Source: Alloalcanivorax xenomutans
Lineage (GTDB): Bacteria > Pseudomonadota > Gammaproteobacteria > Pseudomonadales > Alcanivoracaceae
Direction of reading: 5' to 3'
DNA: 64,000 bases
Assembly: GCF_900217905.1 (NCBI RefSeq)
Contig: NZ_OBMO01000003.1
Span: 179,668-243,667 of the forward strand
A model generated the notes under the pieces. It was given only the letters and a program-made list of their open reading frames with translations. It was not told where the DNA came from and did not search any database. Of the stretch, positions 26,586 through 35,111 are shown piece after piece. The translations under genes and the position numbers were made by a program. Each line of letters begins with the position of its first letter. Position 1 is the first letter of the stretch.

Positions 26586-28019
26586 CTAGTAGGCAAGGGC
26601 CAGACGGTTGTCTTCACCGGCGTCATCACGAGTGCCGCGAATGGTGAGATAGACATTGAGTGCCATCAGCAACATGCCGACCAGGAACACCACGCCGCCG
26701 AGCAGGCGCACGATGTAGAAGGGCTGCCGTTCCACCAGTTCCTGAACGAAGTTGTAGGTGAGGGTGCCGTCGTCGTTGACCGCCCGCCACATCAGCCCCT
26801 GCATGATCCCGGACACCCACATGGCGGCGATGTAGAGCACCGTGCCGATGGTGGAAAGCCAGAAATGCACATTGATCCAGCTCACCGAATACATGCGTTG
26901 ACGGCCAAACAGGCGCGGCGTCATGACATAAAGTGCGCCGATGGAAATCATCGCCACCCAGCCCAGGGCGCCGGCGTGCACGTGGCCGATGGTCCAGTCG
27001 GTGTTATGGCTGAGAGCATTGACCGTCTTGATCGACATCAGCGGCCCTTCGAAGGTGCTCATGCCGTAGAAGGAGAGGGCGACGATCAGGAAGCGGATGA
27101 TCGGATCGTCACGCAGCTTGTGCCAGGCGCCGGACAGCGTCATGACACCATTGATCATACCGCCCCAGCTGGGCGCCAGCAGGACAATGGAGAACACCAT
27201 ACCCACGGACTGGGCCCAATCCGGCAGGGAGGAATAGTGCAGATGGTGCGGACCGGCCCACATGTACACCGCGATCAGCGCCCAGAAGTGAACGATGGAC
27301 AAACGGTAGGAATAGACCGGACGTTCCGCCTGAATCGGCACGTAGTAGTACATCATGCCGAGGAAACCGGCGGTGAGGAAAAAGCCCACGGCGTTGTGGC
27401 CATACCACCACTGCACCATGGCATCGATGGCGCCGGCATAGGCCGAATAAGACTTGGTCAGGGAAATCGGTATGGCGGCACTATTGACGATGTGCAACAG
27501 CGCCACCGCCAGAATGAAGCCGCCATAGAACCAGTTGGCCACATAAATGTGCCCCGTACGCCGTTTCGCGATGGTGCCGAAAAAGACCACCGCGTAGGCC
27601 ACCCACACCAGGGCCAGCAGAATATCGATCGGCCACTCCAGTTCCGCGTATTCCTTGGCGCTGGTGAAACCCAGCGGCAGACTCACAGCGGCGAGAACGA
27701 TGACCGCCTGATACCCCCAGAACACGAAAGCCGCCAGCCCCGGCAACACCAATGGGGCCTGGCAAGTACGCTGAACCACATATAAGGACGTGCCGATCAG
27801 GGCACAACCACCAAAGGCGAAGATCACGGCATTGGTGTGCAGCGGGCGAAGGCGCCCAAAACTGAGCCAGGGTATATCAAAGTTCAAGGCAGGCCAGGCC
27901 AGTTGCGCGGCGATCCAGACCCCCACGAACATGCCCACGACCCCCCAAACCACGGTCATGACTGTAAATTGGCGAACCACACGATAGTGGTACGCCGGCG
28001 GCGCAGCGGCGTCTTGCAT
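26586..28019 (-). CDS. ccoN: CcoN, catalytic subunit I of cbb3 cytochrome c oxidase
   Basis: This 477-residue protein has about twelve transmembrane helices. Heme and CuB histidines are visible in [40 protein letters not shown] and [14 protein letters not shown]. It reduces oxygen at high affinity, which suits microaerobic growth. It is the first gene of ccoNOQP-GHIS, and a perfect ANR box lies about 65 bp upstream of its start. The paralogue question (Cco1 or Cco2 type) cannot be decided from one copy. Confidence 0.97.
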   Translation of the reverse strand: MQDAAAPPAYHYRVVRQFTVMTVVWGVVGMFVGVWIAAQLAWPALNFDIPWLSFGRLRPLHTNAVIFAFGGCALIGTSLYVVQRTCQAPLVLPGLAAFVFWGYQAVIVLAAVSLPLGFTSAKEYAELEWPIDILLALVWVAYAVVFFGTIAKRRTGHIYVANWFYGGFILAVALLHIVNSAAIPISLTKSYSAYAGAIDAMVQWWYGHNAVGFFLTAGFLGMMYYYVPIQAERPVYSYRLSIVHFWALIAVYMWAGPHHLHYSSLPDWAQSVGMVFSIVLLAPSWGGMINGVMTLSGAWHKLRDDPIIRFLIVALSFYGMSTFEGPLMSIKTVNALSHNTDWTIGHVHAGALGWVAMISIGALYVMTPRLFGRQRMYSVSWINVHFWLSTIGTVLYIAAMWVSGIMQGLMWRAVNDDGTLTYNFVQELVERQPFYIVRLLGGVVFLVGMLLMALNVYLTIRGTRDDAGEDNRLALAY

Positions 28020-28077
28020 GATGTTGTCCTTGCAAATTGAGGCGTGTGCAAGGTATCAGCCGGCGCTAAAGCTGCCC

Positions 28078-28091
28078 TTGATATACATCAA
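28078..28091 (-). promoter_or_regulatory. FNR/ANR box upstream of ccoN
   Basis: TTGAT-ATAC-ATCAA is a perfect, fully palindromic FNR/ANR box. It is centred about 65 bp before the ccoN start in the 291-bp divergent region, compatible with class II activation of ccoNOQP when oxygen is low. Confidence 0.92.
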
Positions 28092-28180
28092 TACAACCGT
28101 GACGGATGCGGAAATCCCGATCTGAAAGGCCGGCAGATATCTGCCGGTGGCAGGCTCAATCAAGAAAATGAACGCTTATG

Positions 28181-28199
28181 AAAAGCATTATCATTATTG
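28181..28199 (+). promoter_or_regulatory. Fur-box-like site upstream of the TonB receptor
   Basis: The complement reads ATAATGATAATGCTTTT, matching most of the first two thirds of the 19-bp Fur consensus (GATAATGATAATCATTATC). It lies about 110 bp before the receptor start, so iron repression is likely. Confidence 0.7.
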
Positions 28200-28310
28200 A
28201 CCCAGGCAGATTCTCTCCGGATAATCCCTATCCCTTCGGTAGAGAAACGTAAACGCGCTGTTCAGGCTCATGGGGAGCGCCAGGCCACGTCTTCACCTTT
28301 GGGGGTTCAA

Positions 28311-30458
28311 ATGATTGATCGCAACAGCACAGTCCGACGCCAGGCCAATAGACCACGATGCCGGCGAACCACGACCGCTCTGCTATGTGGCACGACTCTG
28401 GCTATTGCCCCGATGATTGGGAGCGCGCAGGAGTCTGACGGCGGGAATGAGGAAGAAACGGTATATCGTCTCGCTCCCATTATCGTCAATACGCACGTGG
28501 TAGCCCCTGATGATGATGCCAACTCCACTGTTGCCCGGGAGTTATGGGTGGGCGGCAAGGTCGCAACCAGCATCCTCGACACACCTGCCTCCGTGTCGGT
28601 CATTACGGAAAAGGAGATCGAGCAGCGAAACGCGAATACCACCGAGGAGGTCCTGCAATATACGCCAGGGATCATCACCGACTACTACGGCACCGACGAC
28701 CGTAACGACTATTTCAAGATTCGAGGATTCCAGGCCACTACTTACCGTGACGGCATGACACTGGGATCGATGCGCGGTGTGCGTGAGGAGCCTTACGCCT
28801 ATGAGCGCGTGGAAGTACTGCGTGGAGCCAACTCCACCTTGTTCGGCCCAGCGGATCCTGGGGGGTCAGTGAACTTCGTCAGCAAGCGACCGAAGTTTTA
28901 TCGCTTTGGTGAGGGTTACCTGGGCTATGGTTCCTTCGACCAGAAAGAGGCCGGCATTGATGTGGGGGATGCATTGGACGCCGACCAGACACTGGCCTAT
29001 CGCTTCACCGGAAAATTCAAGGATGGCGAGCGCGAATACGACCACTCGAAAGACGACAATCAGTTCTTTATGGGGTCACTGACCTGGGAGCCGACAGCGT
29101 ATACCTCCGCCACGCTGATCCTGGACTATCTTGAGCGGGACAGCACGCCCAACAGTGGCGGTTATCCGCTTGATCGGGAATATGATCGCAGTGATTTCTT
29201 TGGTGAGCCTGATTTCAACTATCACGACGTTGAACGAACCAGTATGACCGGGCAGCTCACCCATGATTTCAATAATGGGCTTACCCTGCGTGGGAATCTG
29301 CGCTACAGCGATCTGACCGATGATTTTGGTTACGTCTATCTGACGGATTCCGTCGCAAGAACAGGCACGGTGGTGGATCGGGATTACTTCGGCACCGACA
29401 GTAAGGCGCATGAACTGATCGGAAACGTCATTCTGCAATACGATGCCAGCTTCGATCACACCGACAGCAGCACATTGCTGGGGATCGAATACCGTGACGC
29501 CTCAACGGATGACAGCTCCTTCTATGGGGATGCGGAATCAATTGATATCGAAGACCCGGCTTACTCCGGGGCTCCGAGCAGCCTGAATATCTATAGCACC
29601 AACAAACAGGATTACACCACCAAATCAGTTTTCCTGACACAGAACTTATCTTTTTATGATCGATTCGTTATCACGGCTGGGGTTCGCAATGACTCAATGG
29701 ATCTTTCCAGCGAGGGGAGCTCCTACGGTTCGCCTTTCGATGACAGCGATGACTTTTCGGAAACTTCGGCCCGGGGCGCGCTGACCTATAAAGTCAGTGA
29801 CGGACTCTCCACCTATATCAGTTATGTGGAATCGGTGGCACCGCCAGCCATCGGTGTTAAACCGGAACGCGGTGAGCAGCACGAGATAGGGGTGAAATAC
29901 GCGCCTGCGGGTATGAACGCGCTGTTCTCGGCAGCGGTCTATGAGCTGAACAAAGACGACGTTACCATTGCCGTTGTGCAGGATAACGGCACCATCGAGC
30001 AGGAAACCATTGGCGAATCCCGCGTGCGAGGTCTTGATCTGGAAGCCAGAGTCGAACTGACCGATAACCTGAGCCTTATCGGGGGCTACTCCTATATAGA
30101 CCCTGAAGTGATTCGCGGCACACTCGGGGATGGCACTTCACTCGAAGGGAGGGAGTTCGCTATTGCGCCGAAACACACCGCCTCGCTCTGGGGACACTAT
30201 ACTCTGCCAGATACAGGTATGAGCTTCGGTCTTGGTGCCCGGCATGTCGGTTCTTATTACTTTGATGCCGCCAATACCTCCAAGAGCGATTCGGAGACGC
30301 TCTTCGACGCCTCTCTCGGCTACCAGCTCATTAAAAACGTCGACGTTTCCGTCAATGTTCAGAACCTGTTCAATGAGCAGCATGTGGTCGGGTCAGGCAC
30401 GGCAAACTACTACAATCCGGGGCGCGAAATTATGGCGAAAGTCGGCTATCGCTGGTAG
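28311..30458 (+). CDS. TonB-dependent siderophore receptor
   Basis: This 715-residue outer-membrane receptor has a twin-basic-looking signal region ending near IGSAQ. A plug domain follows (about 60-185, with TPASVSVITEKEIEQRNANT, YTPGI and VEVLRGANSTLFGPADPGG). A 22-strand-type barrel ends with the C-terminal aromatic YRW. The segments LFNEQHVVGSG and YNPGREIMAKVGYRW are typical of FhuA/FpvA-type siderophore receptors. The ligand cannot be read from sequence; no biosynthesis genes or FecIR pair adjoin it. The start at 28311 follows GGGGG. Base composition is clearly lower in GC than the neighbours, a possible sign of transfer. Confidence 0.9.
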   Translation: MIDRNSTVRRQANRPRCRRTTTALLCGTTLAIAPMIGSAQESDGGNEEETVYRLAPIIVNTHVVAPDDDANSTVARELWVGGKVATSILDTPASVSVITEKEIEQRNANTTEEVLQYTPGIITDYYGTDDRNDYFKIRGFQATTYRDGMTLGSMRGVREEPYAYERVEVLRGANSTLFGPADPGGSVNFVSKRPKFYRFGEGYLGYGSFDQKEAGIDVGDALDADQTLAYRFTGKFKDGEREYDHSKDDNQFFMGSLTWEPTAYTSATLILDYLERDSTPNSGGYPLDREYDRSDFFGEPDFNYHDVERTSMTGQLTHDFNNGLTLRGNLRYSDLTDDFGYVYLTDSVARTGTVVDRDYFGTDSKAHELIGNVILQYDASFDHTDSSTLLGIEYRDASTDDSSFYGDAESIDIEDPAYSGAPSSLNIYSTNKQDYTTKSVFLTQNLSFYDRFVITAGVRNDSMDLSSEGSSYGSPFDDSDDFSETSARGALTYKVSDGLSTYISYVESVAPPAIGVKPERGEQHEIGVKYAPAGMNALFSAAVYELNKDDVTIAVVQDNGTIEQETIGESRVRGLDLEARVELTDNLSLIGGYSYIDPEVIRGTLGDGTSLEGREFAIAPKHTASLWGHYTLPDTGMSFGLGARHVGSYYFDAANTSKSDSETLFDASLGYQLIKNVDVSVNVQNLFNEQHVVGSGTANYYNPGREIMAKVGYRW

Positions 30459-30820
30459 CCATCGGCCAGTACGCCACCGCACCCACCTCCTCGGGAGGGG
30501 GCGCCTGGCAGGGCAGGGAAGGGGGTTTACTCCTCCAAGCAGAACCGCAAAGATGCTCTCGTCCTGGGGAGGAGGCGTGGGGGAGGTATTGCTAGAGTCC
30601 TGAGGAGCGAGCATGCCCATCATGAACAACAAATTACTTTAAGAAATCATTTTAACTTTATGTTTTTATTGTATTTTATAAAAATTAAAATCAACACAAA
30701 AACCAATCTGTTTGTTTATTATTTGACCTCAACCATGGTTCGCCTAGACTCAACCTCACAGGGCCGGTTTAACCAAGCCCTCCTGGGGAACAATACAACA
30801 ACACGAAGAAGGGGAATTCC
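30459..30820. other. Gene-free stretch with two overlapping KOPS motifs and an AT-rich segment
   Basis: These 362 bp separate the receptor from the nuclease-like gene. The first part is G-rich and holds overlapping FtsK-orienting motifs GGGCAGGG (30511-30518) and GGGAAGGG (30516-30523). About 30636-30740 is very AT-rich and may hold the promoter of the next gene (TATAAA at about 30677). No reading frame with coding character was found. Confidence 0.6.
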
Positions 30821-31945
30821 ATGTCCATGGATTTTGAAGACCGTTTGGAACAAATGCGGTCCAAAGTAGGGCAGTTGGCTGGAGACCTGGCCACGGAAGA
30901 AGCCACGAAAAACGCTCTTGTAATGCCATTTATAAAAGACATTCTGGGTTATGACGTATTCAATCCACTGGAAGTCATTCCCGAGTTCACCGCGGATCAG
31001 GGCATCAAAAAGGGAGAAAAGGTCGACTACGCGGTTAAACAGCATGGTTCGATTCAGATCCTCATAGAATGCAAACGAGCCGGCGATGAGTTGGGCTTTA
31101 AGCATGCATCTCAACTCTATCGCTATTTTTCGGTGACAGAGGCTCGTATTGCCATTCTCACGAATGGCATTCGCTATCAATTCTTCACGGATCTTGATGC
31201 CGCCAATCGCATGGACAAAAACCCCTTTATGGAGGTCGATTTCACCAACTTCAATTGGCGATTATCTGACGAGATCCGAAAGCTATCCAAGAACGATTTT
31301 GATCTGGGTGATGTCATCACCGCCGCCGGCGAGCTGAAATATACCAATCGCATCAAGAAGCTGATTGCCGAGGAGTTCTCGCAACCCTCCGAGGAATTCG
31401 TCGCTCTTTTCGCTGGCAAGGTTTATGACGGGCGACTCACCCAGAAAGCCAAAGAGGAATTTCGGGACATTGTACAACGAGCCACCGCCCAGTTTCTAAA
31501 CGACAATTTAAACGAGCGCTTGAAAGGCGCCGTGCGTGATGATTACACCCAACGTTCCAGCGCCCTGAGCCGTCAGGAAGAGACGGAACAGGAGGAAGGC
31601 CAGGGGCCACAAATCGAAACCACGGCGGAAGAACTCCAGGGTTTCTATATCGTCCGGGCGATCCTGTCTGACCAAGTGGATATCAACCGCATCGCTGAGC
31701 GGGACACCCTGAGCTATTTCGGCGTACTACTGGATGACAACAACCGCAAGCCGATATGCCGGTTACATTTCAATCGATCCCAGAAATACATCGGCCTGTT
31801 CGATAAGGACAAAAGGGAAACCCGCCATCCAATCCGATCACCAACGGACATCTTTCAATACAAGGAGCAATTGAGGGTAACCATTGGGTACTACGACGTA
31901 TCGGACACGGGTCAAGACCTGGAATCCGAAATGGCTGGCTCCTAA
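30821..31945 (+). CDS. Solitary HsdR-N-type (PD-(D/E)XK) nuclease-like protein
   Basis: This 374-residue protein resembles the N-terminal endonuclease domain of type I restriction R subunits. The catalytic pattern is visible as KGEKVDYAV (Asp about 68) followed by IQILIECKRAG (the E-x-K of PD-(D/E)XK, about 79-87). Before it lies the typical NALVMPFIKDILGYDVFNP. No helicase domain, HsdM or HsdS is adjacent, so it acts alone or is an orphan. The C-terminal part (about 270-374) starts with EELQGFYIVRAILSDQVD, a repeated feature of this orphan family, of unknown role. AAGGGG precedes the ATG. Lower GC than its neighbours suggests acquisition. Its stop lies 60 bp from the dif-like site. Restriction or defence activity is inference. 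Confidence 0.75.
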   Translation: MSMDFEDRLEQMRSKVGQLAGDLATEEATKNALVMPFIKDILGYDVFNPLEVIPEFTADQGIKKGEKVDYAVKQHGSIQILIECKRAGDELGFKHASQLYRYFSVTEARIAILTNGIRYQFFTDLDAANRMDKNPFMEVDFTNFNWRLSDEIRKLSKNDFDLGDVITAAGELKYTNRIKKLIAEEFSQPSEEFVALFAGKVYDGRLTQKAKEEFRDIVQRATAQFLNDNLNERLKGAVRDDYTQRSSALSRQEETEQEEGQGPQIETTAEELQGFYIVRAILSDQVDINRIAERDTLSYFGVLLDDNNRKPICRLHFNRSQKYIGLFDKDKRETRHPIRSPTDIFQYKEQLRVTIGYYDVSDTGQDLESEMAGS

Positions 31946-32004
31946 TGAAGTGCCGATCTGGTGAAGGGGCGTTGTCATTTCTGGGGTGTCTCGGCTTATC
32001 CATA

Positions 32005-32032
32005 ATTAGGTGTAATGTATATTATGTTAAAT
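32005..32032 (+). other. dif: dif-like XerC/XerD recombination site (chromosome dimer resolution)
   Basis: The XerD arm TTATGTTAAAT (32022-32032) and the central TGTATA (32016-32021) are identical to the E. coli dif site. The XerC arm, ATTAGGTGTAA (32005-32015), matches the E. coli arm mainly at its inner TAA and is diverged. The polarity of GGGNAGGG motifs reverses around this position (see findings), as expected of a working dif. No second copy was seen in the window. Confidence 0.85.
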
Positions 32033-32102
32033 AAGATATAACGACGGATAGGACGCATCTTGTTAAAGTTGGCCTTAACCCAGCGACAATCCGGCTACGG
32101 AC

Positions 32103-32317
32103 ATGAAAATTGGCGAACTGGCGGATATCACTGACCTTGCCCCTCACGTATCCGCTTCTACGAGAGGATTGGCCTTCTGAAAACCGTCAGCCGCAAGGCC
32201 AACGGTTACCGCACCTATCCGCCAAATGAACGGGATGTGGATCTGGTTGAGCTGTCCGGTGGCAGCTACGAGGCGCCGGCCATGCACGGGCGCGATCACG
32301 CGATGGCCGCACCCTGA
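32103..32317 (+). pseudogene. MerR-family regulator remnant, frameshifted
   Basis: The frame opens MKIGELADITDLAPH, the start of a MerR helix-turn-helix, and then stops. Reading continues in another frame from about 32146 as IRFYERIGLLKTVSRKANGY and RTYPPNERDVD, so one base is probably missing near 32144-32148. After about residue 55 the MerR similarity ends and an unrelated sequence follows, so the C-terminal half is lost. It begins 70 bp after the dif-like site. Confidence 0.75.
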
Positions 32318-32503
32318 CCCGTGAAGCCTATTTCCTGGAGTTTGCCAAACTGGCCTACATGGCGGTGGTCATCCGGCTCCCTGGCCGTTATCGAGCATTT
32401 GATGGAGAACCAGCACACTGGCGGCGCGTACACTCCGTCGACTCTTGTCGGGGCGGAGTTGGTAGCACGGCTGCCGGGGTCCGGTGAGCTGGTGATTCAA
32501 TAG
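32240..32503 (+). pseudogene. Decayed C-terminal gene fragment, family uncertain
   Basis: Three reading frames give a joinable protein-like sequence: LSGGSYEAPAMHGRDHAMAA, then TLTREAYFLEFAKLAYMA, then GSLAVIEHLMENQHTGGAYT and PSTLVGAELVARLPGSGELV up to the stop at 32501-32503. The end recalls C-termini of saccharopine-dehydrogenase-like proteins (GGxxTPxxxxGxxLxxRL), a weak pattern match only. Two frameshifts and the missing N-terminus mark it as debris fused to the MerR remnant. Confidence 0.5.
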
Positions 32504-32510
32504 CCTGATT

Positions 32511-33131
32511 TCATCCGTTGCCGCGCGTCGCCGCGTACAGTAAGGCATCGTCCAGCCGATCGTTGCCCCAGAACATGGCGTCACCGATCAGAAAGGTCGG
32601 GGCGCCAAACAGCCCCCGGTCCAGGGCTTCCTGGGTCTGCTCCCTCAAGCGCTGTTTGTTGTGGTCGGACTGGGCGGCCTTCAACAAGGATTCCGCCGGC
32701 AACCCCATATCCGCAAGGATGCCGCCCACTTCTTCCTCGCTGTTTATGTCCCGGTCACGTTGAAAGTTATGCAGCATCACCTGGCGGTTGAATTCCGCGA
32801 TCCATGGCATATCCGCTCCCAGCAGCGCCACCCGTGACGACAGCAGTCCGTTGCGGGGAAAAGTGGATGGCCGGGTCCACGGCAGCCGGTACTTTTCACA
32901 TTGGCGAAGCATGTCCCGCCACACGTAACGCAGCTTTTCCTGTTGTTCCAGGAATGGCGATCCCTGCCAGCCCAGTGCCTTGAAAACGGGACCGAGCAGG
33001 AACGGCTTCCAGACAATGGCGACGCCGTGGCGATCCGCCGCCTCCTCCACCCGCATGATGCTCAGGTAACTGTAGTTGCTGCCAAAGTCGTACCAGAGCT
33101 CCATGGCTGGAGCGGTGTGTTTCGAGACCAT
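32511..33131 (-). CDS. DsbA-like 2-hydroxychromene-2-carboxylate isomerase family protein
   Basis: This 206-residue protein has the thioredoxin-like DsbA fold of the HCCA isomerase/kappa GST group: MELWYDFGSNYSYLSIMRVE, PFLLGPVFKALGW and the C-terminal GLFGAPTFLIGDAMFWGNDR. The active-site serine is probably Ser 22 or 25 in GSNYSYLS. Family members isomerise glutathione-dependent intermediates in naphthalene-type degradation or act as glutathione transferases. The ATG at 33131 follows GAGGA. It lies 26 bp after the CmcJ-like gene and is probably cotranscribed with it. Confidence 0.84.
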   Translation of the reverse strand: MVSKHTAPAMELWYDFGSNYSYLSIMRVEEAADRHGVAIVWKPFLLGPVFKALGWQGSPFLEQQEKLRYVWRDMLRQCEKYRLPWTRPSTFPRNGLLSSRVALLGADMPWIAEFNRQVMLHNFQRDRDINSEEEVGGILADMGLPAESLLKAAQSDHNKQRLREQTQEALDRGLFGAPTFLIGDAMFWGNDRLDDALLYAATRGNG

Positions 33132-33157
33132 GAGCACATCCTCTTCGATGAGAGCCG

Positions 33158-34024
33158 TCAGTGATGAATCAGCAGTACGCGAAGTTCGATACTATGCCGC
33201 GGAGCCACATCAGCGGGCAGCGCCGGCGGATCGAAGGCGCCATGCGGCGTAAACCGCGCGGTACCACTCAACTGGGTGTCGTACTGCTTGAAAATCAGTA
33301 CCTCGTCCGACGTCATTGCCGGGTAGTGATACCAGCGTTGGCGGGCGGTGTAGCGAGCCAGATAAATCTCGCCAGTGCGCTCCCGGTAGCGCACTTCCGC
33401 CGGGTTCAGGTCCAGCACCGAAAGGGTCGAGGCGTCACACAACGCCAGCGGCGCATCCAGAACCGGTCCTCTTAGCGGCCGCCACAGATTAACGATGGCA
33501 TAGCGGCTGTGAGGTGACATGCGCTCCCCCTGGCGGGCCAGCACGGCGGCCACCCTGGCCCGCCCGGAGGCTTCGCTGTAGTCGTTATGCAGCCGGCCCA
33601 CCGCCCCGGGGCGACTGCCGTCGCCATGCCGGCCGAAACCGGCGGTGACCTGCCCCGGCTCACGGCGCCGGACCTGATGATCGAACACCAGCGCACGGTC
33701 GGCGCCGGTGGCGCGCCGGGCCATTTCCGCCATCGGCGGATAGTAGCTCGCGCTGATCCAGGCATCATCGTCCACCCGATCGGGCACCGCGACTTCGGTT
33801 CGCAGTAATCGGAACCCCTGTCTGTCCAGCCCCGGTTCGAAGTCCGCGTGGCGCGCGTCCAGAATGGTCATGGCCCGGGTTTCATACTGGCCGGAGTCCT
33901 GGGGGGAGCCATCCTCGGGCTGATACATGTAGTGACAGGGACGCTCGGTGCCAGGTACATGAAAACTGAGATAGGCCCGCGTGGCCGCCTCATGACGAGC
34001 AAAAGACGATGAGAGATGATTCAT
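33158..34024 (-). CDS. CmcJ/NvfI (AsaB-like) oxidoreductase family protein
   Basis: This 288-residue protein contains the signature blocks of the CmcJ/AsaB family: VGRLHNDYSEASG (about 143-155), AIVNLWRPLRGPV, SDEVLIFKQYDTQ, FTPHGAFDPP and a terminal RHSIELRVLLIHH. The HND and later His/Arg suggest an Fe(II)/2-oxoglutarate-like active site. Relatives act in cephamycin 7-methoxylation (CmcJ) and fungal natural products, and many are uncharacterised bacterial enzymes. It may form a unit with the LysR regulator upstream (88 bp) and the isomerase downstream. Confidence 0.8.
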   Translation of the reverse strand: MNHLSSSFARHEAATRAYLSFHVPGTERPCHYMYQPEDGSPQDSGQYETRAMTILDARHADFEPGLDRQGFRLLRTEVAVPDRVDDDAWISASYYPPMAEMARRATGADRALVFDHQVRRREPGQVTAGFGRHGDGSRPGAVGRLHNDYSEASGRARVAAVLARQGERMSPHSRYAIVNLWRPLRGPVLDAPLALCDASTLSVLDLNPAEVRYRERTGEIYLARYTARQRWYHYPAMTSDEVLIFKQYDTQLSGTARFTPHGAFDPPALPADVAPRHSIELRVLLIHH

Positions 34025-34112
34025 ACGCTGCGCCTCCGTCTGGATGAGGTTTCCATTGAAGGCTTCAAAGGCGCGCGGCTCAAACGATCATTTTGCAACC
34101 ATGACATGCATT

Positions 34113-35036
34113 TTACTCATGGCTTAATGCCGCCTGGGACACCAGCCATTCCGCCAATGCACGCACCGAGGCGGACGGCGACGCCGATGCCTGGATCAGC
34201 CAGTGGGCGTATTTTTGGGCTGGAGGGCCGGACCACGTTCCCACGCCAAAATCGAAGACTTGCAAGCGCCCTTCCCTGATCAAATCCGCCACCAGCGCCC
34301 GTCGTCCCAGCGCCAGCCCCTGACCGTTCACCGCCGCCTGAATCAATTGGTCGTACTGGTTGAAACGTACCAACCGCGCCGGGCGCAAATGGTTCAGTCC
34401 GGTGCTGCCGAGATAGGATGACCACTGCAGCCAGGGATGGTCAGGATCATCGAACTCCAATAGCACCTGACGGGCGAACACTTCCGGCTGGTTCAGGGCG
34501 TCATTCCGCCAGTCCGGGTGCCCGACCACGATGATTTCATCGCCGAACAGCTTGATCGCGCCCTCCGGAGCCGCGGAGCGTGCACAGTAACGAATCGCCA
34601 GATCAACGCCCTCGGTGTCCAGATCCACGACTCTGTTGTTGGCGGCCACACGCACATCCACCTCCGGGTGGCGCGTGATGAAATCGCCAAGTCGCGGCAG
34701 TAGCCACAGCCCCACCACCCCCATACTGGCGGTAATGGTGACCGGCTTGCGCTGTTCACCGCCACCCAGCGTTTCCACCAACTCCTGCAGTTCCCGCATC
34801 ATCGGGTCCACCGATTGGAACAGCCGCCGGCCTTCCTCGGTCAGTCTGACGCCACGGTATTCCCGGACCAGCAATTTGCAGCCCAGGCGAGCTTCCAGGG
34901 TCTGGATCTGGCGGCTGACCGCCGATTGGGTCAGGTGCAAATCCTCCGCCGCCACGGTGATGCTCATTCTGCGGGCCACGGCGACGAAACCGCGCAGCGC
35001 GTCCATTGGCGGCAGGCGATAAAGAGGGGCTGTCAT
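34113..35036 (-). CDS. LysR-family regulator (GcvA-like)
   Basis: This 307-residue protein has an N-terminal winged helix-turn-helix (LPPMDALRGFVAVARRMSIT, AAEDLHLTQSAVSRQIQTLE) and a periplasmic-binding-like effector domain from about residue 95. The LPP-x-x-ALR opening is typical of the GcvA-like branch. It is read in the same direction as the CmcJ-like and isomerase genes and may control them. The effector is unknown. Confidence 0.88.
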   Translation of the reverse strand: MTAPLYRLPPMDALRGFVAVARRMSITVAAEDLHLTQSAVSRQIQTLEARLGCKLLVREYRGVRLTEEGRRLFQSVDPMMRELQELVETLGGGEQRKPVTITASMGVVGLWLLPRLGDFITRHPEVDVRVAANNRVVDLDTEGVDLAIRYCARSAAPEGAIKLFGDEIIVVGHPDWRNDALNQPEVFARQVLLEFDDPDHPWLQWSSYLGSTGLNHLRPARLVRFNQYDQLIQAAVNGQGLALGRRALVADLIREGRLQVFDFGVGTWSGPPAQKYAHWLIQASASPSASVRALAEWLVSQAALSHE

Positions 35037-35111
35037 TCCTTTCTCTCATGGGAAAACATCCGCCAAGACTGCGCCCATTGTTCTGCTTTTGTCGAGCCTG
35101 TGTCAGGAATG

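Noticed and set aside
30473..30600. G-rich stretch after the TonB receptor as an intrinsic terminator
   Set aside because: No stable hairpin followed by a T-run; the G-richness is explained in part by the two overlapping KOPS motifs.
30636..30740. Possible second dif copy in the AT-rich gap before the nuclease gene
   Set aside because: No stretch matches the XerD arm or central hexamer; only general AT-richness is shared.
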